NCBI GenBank assembly: GCA_964424125.1 | Contig: CAYRHS010000084.1 | Coordinates: 1-13,887 of the forward strand | DNA from: CAYRHS01 sp964424125 | GTDB taxonomy: Bacteria; Actinomycetota; Acidimicrobiia; IMCC26256; JAOSJL01 | Reading direction: 5' to 3' | Length of the DNA: 13,887 nucleotides | Shown here: positions 1 through 6,303 of the stretch, one piece after another | Position numbering within the stretch: the first letter of the stretch is position 1 | Layout: each line of letters opens with the position of its first letter | The notes under the pieces: model-generated | Seen by the model: the letters and a program-made list of their open reading frames with translations, nothing else | The model's database searches: none | Told to the model about the DNA's origin: nothing | Made by a program: the position numbers and the translations under genes

Positions 1-238
1 GGAACCAGTGGGGGGTGCCCAGCCGGGGGCTCACCCGGGCCAGGGCCTTCGGGATCGCATCGATCGTGGCCATCCCGGTGCGCCGCGGCGCGACGCCCAC
101 CGAGGCCCAGGAACGGATCGCGGCGAGCGGCTCGAAGCCGCCCGACGCGGCGTAGTCCGGGTCCATGAGCAGCACCGCCGCGGCGGCGTCGTTGACGCCC
201 GCCGAGTTGCCTGCCGTCACGGTGAAGCCCTCCATCTC
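1..238 (-). pseudogene. Thiolase (acetyl-CoA acetyltransferase family), internal fragment
   Basis: Read on the minus strand from about 238 down to 2, the sequence encodes about 79 residues with clear thiolase character. It contains the motif TVTAGNSAGVNDAAAAVLLM, then LAAIRSWASVGVAP and a segment ending DAIPKALARV. These correspond to the middle of biosynthetic/degradative thiolases, which condense or cleave acyl-CoA. The N-terminal half, which carries the nucleophilic Cys, should lie above position 238. There the sequence switches abruptly to a plus-strand M20 hydrolase, so it is missing. The C-terminal catalytic His and Cys would lie beyond the left edge. The reading frame stays open above 238 but encodes only the antisense of the hydrolase. 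The fragment therefore seems broken at the inverted repeat at 229-248, by rearrangement or by a chimeric assembly. Family assignment is secure; substrate class is not. Confidence 0.8.
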
Positions 239-248
239 GGGATGGAGG
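229..248. repeat. Inverted repeat at a gene-to-gene breakpoint
   Basis: The arms CCTCCATC (229-236) and GATGGAGG (241-248) are perfect reverse complements around the 4-nt centre TCGG. The repeat sits exactly where thiolase sequence (minus strand) ends and M20 hydrolase sequence (plus strand) begins, and both genes are cut internally. Short inverted repeats at such joins are typical of fold-back inversions, of amplification chimeras or of misassembly. Confidence 0.85.
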
Positions 249-1330
249 ACCTCGAGCTCGAGGTCTCCGTCGACGTCCTGGGCAACGTCGTGGGCGTCCG
301 GGCCGGGACCGAGCCGGGTGCACCCGTCATGACCGGTTCGCACATCGACACGGTCGCCACGGGCGGCCGCTACGACGGCAACCTCGGGGTCCTCGCGGGC
401 CTCGAAGTGATCGAGACGATCGCCACGTCGGGGCTCACCACCCGCCACCCGCTCGCCGTCGCGTTCTTCACGAACGAAGAGGGCTCCCGCTTCCCTCCCG
501 ACATGATGGGGAGCCTCGTGTTCGTCGGTGGTCTCGCGGTCGAGTCCGCGCTCTCGGCGCGGGACCGCGACGGGATCACGGTCGGTGCCGAGCTGACACG
601 CATCGGCTACGCGGGACCGGCGCCCTGCCCCCGCCGCGCGCCGCGCGCCTTCGTGGAGCTGCACATCGAGCAGGGCCCGGTCCTGGAGGCCGAGGGGATC
701 ACGATCGGCGCGGTCGAGGGCGTCCAGGGGATCTCCTGGCAACGCGTCACGATCCACGGCCAGGCGAACCACGCCGGCACCACCCCCATGCACCTCCGCC
801 ACGACGCGGGGTTCGCCGCCGCACGGGTCGCGACGTTCGCCCGCGAGCTCGCCGAGGACGCCGGCGGGACCCAGGTCGCCACCGTCGGCTCGCTCGCGCT
901 GCACCCCGACCTCGTGAACGTCGTCGCCGAGCGGGCCGAGTTGACGGTCGACCTCCGCAACACCGACGAGCACGCGCTGCGCGCCGCCGAGGAACGACTC
1001 GCCGGATTCCTCGACGATCTCGCGGCCGCCGAAGGCGTGCAGATCGAGACCGAGCGCCTCGCTCGCTTCGAACCGGTCGACTTCGACCCCGACATGATCC
1101 GGCGGGTGGAACGCCACGCGGCGGCCCTCGGGCACTCCGCTCGCCGTCTGCCGGCGGGCGCCGGTCACGACGCCCAGATGTTGGCGCGGGTGTGCCCGGC
1201 GGGGATGGTGTTCGTTCCCAGCCGTCACGGCATCAGCCACAACCCCGCCGAGTTCACCGGGCGCGAGCACCTCGCCGCGGGCGCGAACGTGCTGCTGCAG
1301 ATGCTCCTCGAGCTCGCAGGGGCAGGCTGA
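242..1330 (+). CDS. M20-family N-carbamoyl-amino-acid hydrolase / allantoate amidohydrolase-like, 5'-truncated
   Basis: This is a binuclear-metal amidase of the HyuC/AllC/beta-ureidopropionase group, which cleaves N-carbamoyl-L- (or beta-) amino acids or allantoate to the amine, CO2 and ammonia. Counting from the Met at 242, the metal-site motifs are present in order: GSHIDTV (His34), RYDGNLG (Asp45), NEEGSRF (Glu79/80), LHIEQGPVLE (His141) and GISHNPAEF (His333). The dimerisation-domain motif NHAGTTPM is also present. Family members have about 60-70 more N-terminal residues. Here the first recognisable segment starts at MEDLELEVSVD, which matches the internal WM...VD region of homologues, so the ATG at 242 is probably not the native start. 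Open frame upstream to position 8 is antisense thiolase, not hydrolase. The next gene follows after 5 nt, suggesting one operon. Stereospecificity and exact substrate cannot be read from sequence. Confidence 0.88.
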   Translation: MEDLELEVSVDVLGNVVGVRAGTEPGAPVMTGSHIDTVATGGRYDGNLGVLAGLEVIETIATSGLTTRHPLAVAFFTNEEGSRFPPDMMGSLVFVGGLAVESALSARDRDGITVGAELTRIGYAGPAPCPRRAPRAFVELHIEQGPVLEAEGITIGAVEGVQGISWQRVTIHGQANHAGTTPMHLRHDAGFAAARVATFARELAEDAGGTQVATVGSLALHPDLVNVVAERAELTVDLRNTDEHALRAAEERLAGFLDDLAAAEGVQIETERLARFEPVDFDPDMIRRVERHAAALGHSARRLPAGAGHDAQMLARVCPAGMVFVPSRHGISHNPAEFTGREHLAAGANVLLQMLLELAGAG

Positions 1331-1335
1331 CCTCC

Positions 1336-2274
1336 GTGTCCCGGGTGGTCCGCGTCGGCGGGGCGCAGCTCGGGCCCGTCGCCCGCGACGAGGGGCGGGC
1401 CGCGGTGACCGCCCGACTCGTGAGCCTGCTCGACGAAGGCGCCGAGCGCGGATGCGACCTCGTCGTCTTCCCCGAGCTCGCGCTCACGTCGTTCTTCCCC
1501 CGCTGGGCGATGGGGGACCAGGACGAGGTCGACGCGTACTTCGAACACGAGATGCCGGGTCCGGAGACCGAGGTGCTCTTCGACGCGGCCCGGCGTCGGC
1601 ACGTCGGGTTCTGTCTCGGGTTCGCCGAGCTCGAAACCGACCCCGACGGGCGTCCCCGCCATTACAACGCGGCGGTGCTGGTCGACGGCGACGGCCACGA
1701 GGTCGGCCGCTACCGCAAGGTGCATCTTCCCGGGCACGACGAGCCCGAGCCGTGGCGCCCCTTCCAGCATCTCGAGAAGCGCTACTTCGACGTGGGCCCC
1801 GAGGGCTTCGGGACCTGGCACGCCTTCGGTGGCGTCGTCGGGATGGCGATCTGCAACGACCGGCGCTGGCCCGAGACGTACCGGGTGCTCGCCCTGAAGG
1901 GAGCCGAGCTCGTGCTCATCGGCTACAACACGCCCGTCCACAACCCGTCTGCACCCGACCACGACCGGTACTCGGACTTCCACAACCATCTGGTGATGCA
2001 GGCGGGCGCGTACCAGAACGGCATGTGGGTGGTCGGCGTGGCGAAGGCCGGCGACGAGGAGGGCGTCGCGATGATCGGCGGCAGCGCGATCATCGCGCCG
2101 TCCGGGGAGATCGTCGCCCAGGCCGCGACCCTCGCGGACGAGTTGATCGTCGCCGACTGCGACCTCGACGCCGGTGCGTCGTACCGCACGACGGTGTTCG
2201 ACTTCGAGCGGCACCGACGCCCGGAGCACTACGGGATCATCACCGCGCAACGCGGCCCGTCCTCAACGCACTAG
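1336..2274 (+). CDS. N-carbamoyl-D-amino-acid hydrolase (nitrilase superfamily)
   Basis: This 312-residue protein belongs to the D-carbamoylase branch of the nitrilase superfamily, which hydrolyses N-carbamoyl-D-amino acids (products of hydantoinases) to D-amino acids. The Glu-Lys-Cys triad is intact: Glu47 in FPELALTSFFPRW, Lys128 in YRKVHLPG and Cys173 in AICNDRRWPETYRVL. The positions nearly coincide with the Agrobacterium enzyme (E47, K127, C172). The ICNDRRWPET and LIGYNTP segments and the C-terminal HRRPEHYG are hallmarks of this branch rather than of beta-ureidopropionases. The GTG at 1336 is chosen because it gives the family length and lies 5 nt after the upstream stop. The Shine-Dalgarno is weak (a purine-rich stretch about 13 nt upstream), so translation may be coupled to the M20 gene. 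Its stop overlaps the convergent downstream stop in the tetranucleotide CTAG. Confidence 0.93.
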   Translation: MSRVVRVGGAQLGPVARDEGRAAVTARLVSLLDEGAERGCDLVVFPELALTSFFPRWAMGDQDEVDAYFEHEMPGPETEVLFDAARRRHVGFCLGFAELETDPDGRPRHYNAAVLVDGDGHEVGRYRKVHLPGHDEPEPWRPFQHLEKRYFDVGPEGFGTWHAFGGVVGMAICNDRRWPETYRVLALKGAELVLIGYNTPVHNPSAPDHDRYSDFHNHLVMQAGAYQNGMWVVGVAKAGDEEGVAMIGGSAIIAPSGEIVAQAATLADELIVADCDLDAGASYRTTVFDFERHRRPEHYGIITAQRGPSSTH

Positions 2275-2696
2275 ACGTCGCGGCCCCGTCGCGGGTCGAT
2301 CGCCTGGGCGGCGAGCTCCGGACCGCCCACGCCGAGGTCCCGGTCCGCCACCGCTTTCAGGTGCCGGACGGTGTCGGGATCGAAGGCTCGCTCGATGCGC
2401 GTCCGGGTGCTGGAGGCCGTCTCGAGCGTCTTCGAGTAGACGATCTTGTCGGCCGCCCGCCAGATCTCCGCGTACTCCTGCTCGACGGACGGCAGGTCGG
2501 CGACGACGTCTGCGGTCTCCCAGACCGCCATCACCTCGTACATCCGCCGTCCGCACAGGTAGGTGCCGACCGGCCGCTCGAGCTCGTTGACGAAGGCGTG
2601 CGCCTCGTCGTCCGGCGCCGCCCAGCCGAAGTCGCCGTCCTCGTCCGCCACGTAGCCGTCGAGCGACGTGATGGCCGTGTAGATCAGCTTGCCCAC
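2271..2696 (-). CDS. Dihydrofolate reductase-family (RibD C-terminal-like) protein, C-terminally truncated
   Basis: The N-terminal part (GKLIYTAITSLDGYVAD, then YLCGRRMYEVM, VYSKTLETASS and DLGVGGPELAAQAI) is typical of small DHFR-like/RibD_C proteins of actinobacteria. These have a Rossmann-like NADPH-binding fold and mostly unknown substrates. The GTG at 2696 is chosen because a strong Shine-Dalgarno (AGGAGG, complement of 2703-2708) lies 6 nt upstream. An ATG at 2747 would add 17 unconserved residues. The product is 141 residues, whereas relatives are about 180-195. The sequence stops 8 unconserved residues after the VGGPELA motif, so the final strands are absent, and they are not found in the other frames nearby. 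The stop shares CTAG with the convergent D-carbamoylase. It may be a decayed gene or mark a second rearrangement boundary. Function is unknown. Confidence 0.75.
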   Translation of the reverse strand: MGKLIYTAITSLDGYVADEDGDFGWAAPDDEAHAFVNELERPVGTYLCGRRMYEVMAVWETADVVADLPSVEQEYAEIWRAADKIVYSKTLETASSTRTRIERAFDPDTVRHLKAVADRDLGVGGPELAAQAIDPRRGRDV

Positions 2697-2720
2697 GGCG
2701 AGCCTCCTCTCCGCATACTG

Positions 2721-2739
2721 GTGGTCCGGCCGCGACCAC
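2721..2739. promoter_or_regulatory. Inverted repeat in the divergent intergenic region
   Basis: GTGGTC (2721-2726) and GACCAC (2734-2739) are perfect reverse complements separated by 7 nt. They are centred in the 59-bp gap between the divergent DHFR-like and deoxyribosyltransferase genes. The repeat ends at the AGGAG Shine-Dalgarno (2740-2744) of the latter. It could be an operator or a leader hairpin. Six-bp arms can also arise by chance in GC-rich DNA. Confidence 0.3.
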
Positions 2740-2755
2740 AGGAGCAACGCCGTCG

Positions 2756-3235
2756 ATGAGCGAGCACCCGCGCCTCTACGTCGCGAGTCCCCTCGGGTTC
2801 TTCGACGCGGGTCGGTACTGGAACACCGCCGTGCTCCTCCCTCGGCTGTATGCCGAGGGGTTCGACGTCATCGACCCCTGGCGGGACCAGGGGCCACTCG
2901 ACGAGGCGGTCCGAATGGAACCCGGCCCCCGGCGCCAGGCGGCGCTCGCCACGGCCAACCACGAGGTCGGTGCGCGCAACGCCGTCGACATCCGCTCCGC
3001 CGACGCGGTCCTGGGCGTGCTCGAGGGCGCGGACGTCGATTCGGGGACGGCGGCCGAGATCGGCTTCGCCGCCGCGCTCGGGCGCCCGGTCGTCGCGTTC
3101 CGCACCGACCTGCGCAACGCGGGCGAGGAGGAGGCGGTCGTCAACCTCCAGGTCGAGTACTTCGTCGACTCGACCGGCGGGTGGGTGACCGACTCCCTCG
3201 ACGACGCGATCGAGGCCCTGCGTCAGATCTTGTAG
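2756..3235 (+). CDS. Nucleoside 2-deoxyribosyltransferase family protein
   Basis: This 159-residue cytosolic protein belongs to the PF05014 family, which transfers 2-deoxyribose between purine/pyrimidine bases or hydrolyses deoxynucleosides and their 5'-phosphates. Family hallmarks are the start RLYVASPLGFF, the helix NAVDIRSADAVLGVLEG and the active-site segment ADVDSGTAAEIGFAAALG. Glu101 is the expected nucleophile, with Asp95 nearby. The C-terminal NLQVEYF contributes to the neighbouring subunit's active site in known structures. The start ATG at 2756 has AGGAG 11 nt upstream. It diverges from the DHFR-like gene, and its last 13 bases overlap the 3' end of the convergent SDR gene. Together with the cytosine deaminase and uracil phosphoribosyltransferase nearby it fits nucleobase salvage. 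The preferred base or sugar cannot be called. Confidence 0.87.
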   Translation: MSEHPRLYVASPLGFFDAGRYWNTAVLLPRLYAEGFDVIDPWRDQGPLDEAVRMEPGPRRQAALATANHEVGARNAVDIRSADAVLGVLEGADVDSGTAAEIGFAAALGRPVVAFRTDLRNAGEEEAVVNLQVEYFVDSTGGWVTDSLDDAIEALRQIL

Positions 3236-3999
3236 GCGCGGCGGATCAGCTTCCACGTCAGGTCGGGCGCGTACCGGCGGGCCCGGTAGAGCGCGGTCGA
3301 CCCCCGCCCCGGGAAGTAGTAGAGCTTCCCGCCCTCGATCGCGTCCTCGAGACCGTCCACGACGTCCGCGGGGCGCAGCGTGGTCTTCATCTGCTTCGTG
3401 CCCTGGGGAACCGCGCCCTGGTCGACGAGGTCCTGGAGCAGCGGAGTGTCGACCTGCGGCGGGCACACGCAGAGCACCCGCAGCCCTTTCCGCTCGGTCT
3501 CGCGCGCGAGCACCTCCGTGTAGGCGACGACCGCGAACTTGCTCGCGTTGTACGCGGCCATCCCGGGACCGGGGATCCAGCCCGCGAGCGACGCGAAGTT
3601 CACGATCTGTCCCGTCCGGCGCTCGATCATGGACGGCACGATCGCCGCGCACGTGTGCACGATGCCGAAGTAGTTCACGTCCATGACCTTGTGGAACGTC
3701 TCGACGGACGACTCGGCGATGTAGCCGCCCACGCCGATCCCGGCCGCGTTCACCACCCGGTCGATCGGCCCGTGCTCGTCGACGATCTGACCGATCACCC
3801 GGGCGACCGCGTCCGCGTCCGTGACGTCGCAGACGTACGGATGCATCGCGTCGACCGACGCGGCCGCCTTCTCGACGGCTTCCGCGTCGCGATCGAGCGC
3901 CGCCACGACCTTGTGCGGCCCCGCCAGCCGCTCGGCGGCGAGGCGCCCCATGCCGGAGCCCGCGCCGGTGACGAGCGCAACTCGTCCGGTGAATGCCAT
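3223..3999 (-). CDS. Short-chain dehydrogenase/reductase (classical SDR)
   Basis: This 258-residue NAD(P)-dependent oxidoreductase has a classical SDR core: cofactor loop TGAGSGMG (11-18), NAAG (84-87), the structural Asn109, catalytic Ser137 and the YNASK motif (Tyr150, Lys154). An acidic residue at the end of strand 2 (LDRD, Asp36) argues for NAD(H). The C-terminal segment (LYYFPGRGSTALYRARRYAPD) resembles SDRs that act on hydrophobic or long-chain substrates, so a role in the pyrimidine pathway is not assured. The ATG at 3999 has a strong Shine-Dalgarno (AAGGGGG, complement of 4006-4012) 6 nt upstream. It lies 16 nt after the uracil phosphoribosyltransferase stop and is the last gene of the minus-strand unit. 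Its 3' end overlaps the convergent deoxyribosyltransferase gene by 13 bp. No terminator hairpin is visible there. Confidence 0.9.
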   Translation of the reverse strand: MAFTGRVALVTGAGSGMGRLAAERLAGPHKVVAALDRDAEAVEKAAASVDAMHPYVCDVTDADAVARVIGQIVDEHGPIDRVVNAAGIGVGGYIAESSVETFHKVMDVNYFGIVHTCAAIVPSMIERRTGQIVNFASLAGWIPGPGMAAYNASKFAVVAYTEVLARETERKGLRVLCVCPPQVDTPLLQDLVDQGAVPQGTKQMKTTLRPADVVDGLEDAIEGGKLYYFPGRGSTALYRARRYAPDLTWKLIRRAYKI

Positions 4000-4015
4000 T
4001 GGTGTCCCCCTTGGG

Positions 4016-4642
4016 TCAGCGAGTTCCGTACAGCCGGTCGCCGGCGTCGCCGAGGCCCGGCAGGATGTAGCCGTTGGGATCGAGCTGCCGGTCGAGCGCG
4101 GCGGCCACGATGCGCACGTCCGGATGCGCGTGCTCGACCCGCTTCACGCCCTCCGGCGCCGCGACGAGGCAGATCAAGGTGATGCGGCGGGCGCCCCGCT
4201 CCTTCAGGAGCGTGCAGGCCGCGGCCGTCGAACCGCCGGTCGCGAGCATGGGGTCGAGGAGGATCACCTGTCGCTGGTCGAGGTCGGCCGGGAACTTGGC
4301 GTAGTACTCGACCGGCTCGAGTGACTCTTCGTCACTGAAGAGGCCGACGAAGCCGACGCGCGCGACGGGGATGAGATCGAGGACCGCGTCGAGCATGCCG
4401 AGCCCGGCGCGAAAGATCGGGACGACGGCGAGCTTCTTGCCGCTCACCCGCTCCTGCGTCGTCTGCTCGAGCGGCGTCTCGACCTCGATCGGCTCGGTGC
4501 CGAGGTCGCGGGTCGCCTCGTAGGTGAGCAGCGACGCGAGCTCGGCCGCGAGGCGCCGGAACTTGACGGTGGTCGTCTCGCGCTCGCGCAGCAGCGCGAG
4601 CTTGTGGCGCACGAGCGGGTGGTCGACGACGGTGAGCGGCAC
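4016..4642 (-). CDS. upp: Uracil phosphoribosyltransferase
   Basis: This 208-residue cytosolic salvage enzyme converts uracil and PRPP to UMP and pyrophosphate. The PRPP-binding loop VILLDPMLATGGS (126-138), the segment VPIFRAGLGMLD (74-85) and the uracil-binding C-terminus GYILPGLGDAGDRLYGT are all intact, and the length is normal. The start is a GTG at 4642, preceded by a modest AGGA 10 nt upstream that lies inside the palindrome at 4651-4666. It follows the cytosine deaminase by 23 nt, which makes sense: the deaminase product uracil is the substrate here. The AT-rich, palindromic gap is the longest in the minus-strand unit and could carry an internal promoter or control translation. Confidence 0.96.
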   Translation of the reverse strand: MPLTVVDHPLVRHKLALLRERETTTVKFRRLAAELASLLTYEATRDLGTEPIEVETPLEQTTQERVSGKKLAVVPIFRAGLGMLDAVLDLIPVARVGFVGLFSDEESLEPVEYYAKFPADLDQRQVILLDPMLATGGSTAAACTLLKERGARRITLICLVAAPEGVKRVEHAHPDVRIVAAALDRQLDPNGYILPGLGDAGDRLYGTR

Positions 4643-4650
4643 GACGCAGG

Positions 4651-4666
4651 AATCCTATACAGGATT
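4651..4666. promoter_or_regulatory. AT-rich palindrome between cytosine deaminase and upp
   Basis: AATCCT (4651-4656), ATAC, AGGATT (4661-4666) form a perfect inverted repeat that fills most of the 23-nt gap. In minus-strand sense it reads AATCCTGTATAGGATT, with an extended -10-like TGTATAGG and the only plausible upp Shine-Dalgarno (AGGA) in its proximal arm. Its high A+T content stands out from the surrounding GC-rich DNA. Candidate operator, promoter element or SD-masking hairpin. Confidence 0.45.
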
Positions 4667-5148
4667 TACCGCGCCGGTTCCGCCCCGGGCTCGCCGATGT
4701 CCTCGTTCCACAGGTCCGGGTGCTCGGCGATGAACGTGCGCATCAGCTCCACGCACTCCTCGTCGTGGAGGTGCACGACCTCCACGCCGTGAGCGGCGAG
4801 GAGGTCCTCGGCGCCGACGAAGGTCTCGCGCTCCCCGATCACGACCCGAGGGATGCCGTAGAGGAGGATCGCACCGGTGCACATGTGGCACGGTGAGAGC
4901 GTCGTGTACATCGTCGAGCGCGCGTAGACGCTCGCCGGGAGCCTACCGGCACGCTCCAGCGCGTCCGTCTCGCCGTGCCGGATCGCGCTGCCGAGCTGGA
5001 CGCGCCGGTTGCGGCCGCGTCCGAGAATCTCGCCGTCGGCGACGAGCGCGGCGCCGATCGGGACCCCGCCCTCGTCGCGGCCGATCCGCGCCTCTTCGAT
5101 CGCGACGTCGAGGAACCGGCGGTCGTCGGCCTCGGCCGCGAAGGTCAT
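4666..5148 (-). CDS. Cytosine deaminase, yeast FCY1-like (zinc-dependent CDA fold)
   Basis: This 160-residue deaminase should convert cytosine to uracil and ammonia. It contains the zinc-site motifs HGETDALERAGRL (His58, catalytic Glu60) and TLSPCHMCTGAI (Cys87, Cys90). The match to Saccharomyces Fcy1 extends well beyond these: GGVPIGAAL, GRGRNRR (Asn47), YTTLSPC, LYGIPRVVIGE, and a C-terminal WNEDIGE with the Trp and Asp that close over cytosine in the yeast enzyme. This is unlike tRNA adenosine or guanine deaminases, and unrelated in fold to E. coli CodA. The ATG at 5148 overlaps the upstream GH172 stop as ATGA, so translation is probably coupled. The stop is TAA at the edge of a palindrome, and upp follows 23 nt later. 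Only an activity assay would exclude related aminated heterocycles as the substrate. Confidence 0.9.
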   Translation of the reverse strand: MTFAAEADDRRFLDVAIEEARIGRDEGGVPIGAALVADGEILGRGRNRRVQLGSAIRHGETDALERAGRLPASVYARSTMYTTLSPCHMCTGAILLYGIPRVVIGERETFVGAEDLLAAHGVEVVHLHDEECVELMRTFIAEHPDLWNEDIGEPGAEPAR

Positions 5149-6302
5149 CGGAACAGCTCCTCGTCGGGATCGGGATGCTCGTAGGGAAGACGGGTCACGT
5201 CGGCGCGGGCGAGGGTCACGTCGCACTCGCGCACTTCCTGCGCGCGCTCGCAGTAGACGAACGCGGTGGCGCAGCAGTCGTCGACCCGCTCGTAGATCCC
5301 CATCTCGGCCACGTCCGGCCGGTCGCGGACCGGGCCCGGACCGGCGGGCGGGTTCGTCGCCCGATACGACGCCGCCAGCTCCTCCTGGCCCTCGGGGAAC
5401 AGATGCCAGCCGATCTGCTGCACGGTCACCCGGAGCGCGTCGTGGAACACGATCGGATCGGCCACGTGCCACCGGTAGAACCCCACGAGATCCGGGGCGC
5501 CCACCGGCACGTCCGGGTCCTTCACCTCGAGCGGCGCGCCGCCGAACGGGGCGTGGTGCGGGCCCATCCCCCACGCCGAGCCCACGTAGTCCTCGAGCCC
5601 GGTCCCGCAGATCGTCGGGTGCTCCCGGTCGCCGTCGCGGAAGATCTTCACCTCGCCTTCCCCGTACCAGAGGGCAGGATCGATCGTGCGCACACCGATC
5701 GCCGCGCCGAGGAAGCGACCGGGTCCCTGCCAGCGGTCGGTGACCAGGAAGTCCCGTCGCAAGGTGGTCGGGTTCTCCCGTCGGAACTCCGCGTGCAGGA
5801 GGCCGCGCTCGGAGCTGCTCACCGGCTCGAGCGTGAAGTCGAGCTGGTAGTAGACCTCGCACGCACGATCGGAGCCGTTCGCCAGCTCGACGCGGACGTG
5901 ATCCCGGAACGGCATCGGGAACCACGCGTTGAGGCCCCTCCCCTCGTGGACCGCGGTCAACGCAGACGAGTACGCCACCCGGCGCCCGTGCACGAGCCCG
6001 AAGAAGTCGAGGAGCGGTACCGAGATGCTGGGACGCGCCAGCCCGTCGTAGCGGACCTCGAGGCGCAACCCCCGGGCCTGCTCGGGCGCCATGGGCGTCA
6101 CCGCGCACCAGAGGTGCCGGATCGTGCCCGGACCCTCGAGGTCGGCCAGGGTCACCGTCTCCCCCGCCGCCAGCGTTCGGGAGGGCGCGCCCTTGCGTCC
6201 GCCCGCGGCGCGGCCGCCGGCTCCCCGCGCGCCGCTCGGGTTCTCGAAGGTCGCGGCGCGGGAGTCGAGCTCGGGGTCGATCCGGGCGGGGTCGCCGAAC
6301 AC
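5145..6302 (-). CDS. GH172 / DUF2961 family glycoside hydrolase
   Basis: This 385-residue protein matches the DUF2961 family. N-terminal signatures are ATFENPSGARGAGGRAAGGRKG and VTLADLEGPGTIRHLW, followed by SISVPLLDFFG and LNAWFPMPFRD. The catalytic-region motifs are WYGEGEVKIFRDGD (Glu215/Glu217) and GTGLEDYVGSAWG (Glu237). Characterised GH172 members cleave or rearrange alpha-D-fructofuranosides and alpha-D-arabinofuranosides using two glutamates in this region. I see no signal peptide or membrane segment, so it is probably cytoplasmic, with a soluble small furanoside as substrate. The GTG at 6302 is chosen because it starts just before the family core, has GAGG 8 nt upstream and follows the alpha/beta hydrolase stop by 1 nt. 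Longer frames upstream are antisense or out-of-frame to that gene. The 3' end overlaps the deaminase start by 4 nt. A sugar hydrolase in a nucleobase operon is unusual. Confidence 0.88.
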   Translation of the reverse strand: MFGDPARIDPELDSRAATFENPSGARGAGGRAAGGRKGAPSRTLAAGETVTLADLEGPGTIRHLWCAVTPMAPEQARGLRLEVRYDGLARPSISVPLLDFFGLVHGRRVAYSSALTAVHEGRGLNAWFPMPFRDHVRVELANGSDRACEVYYQLDFTLEPVSSSERGLLHAEFRRENPTTLRRDFLVTDRWQGPGRFLGAAIGVRTIDPALWYGEGEVKIFRDGDREHPTICGTGLEDYVGSAWGMGPHHAPFGGAPLEVKDPDVPVGAPDLVGFYRWHVADPIVFHDALRVTVQQIGWHLFPEGQEELAASYRATNPPAGPGPVRDRPDVAEMGIYERVDDCCATAFVYCERAQEVRECDVTLARADVTRLPYEHPDPDEELFR

Positions 6303-6303
6303 C

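Noticed and set aside
8..241. Open frame continuing the M20 hydrolase upstream to a possible ATG at position 8
   Set aside because: These residues show no M20 similarity, while the opposite strand encodes an excellent thiolase segment. The upstream frame is antisense reading.
1452..2759. Plus-strand open frame of 435 codons overlapping the D-carbamoylase
   Set aside because: It is an out-of-frame shadow with an arginine-rich composition, and the overlapping frame carries an intact catalytic triad.
2689..4182. Plus-strand open frame of 497 codons over the deoxyribosyltransferase, SDR and upp genes
   Set aside because: It has no recognisable domain and is in conflict with three well-supported genes.
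4320..4342. Two overlapping 6-bp inverted repeats (AGTGAC/GTCACT and CTCTTC/GAAGAG) that could form alternative hairpins
   Set aside because: They lie within conserved upp codons (FSDEES region). The symmetry is short and readily explained by coding constraint, and no regulatory context is visible.
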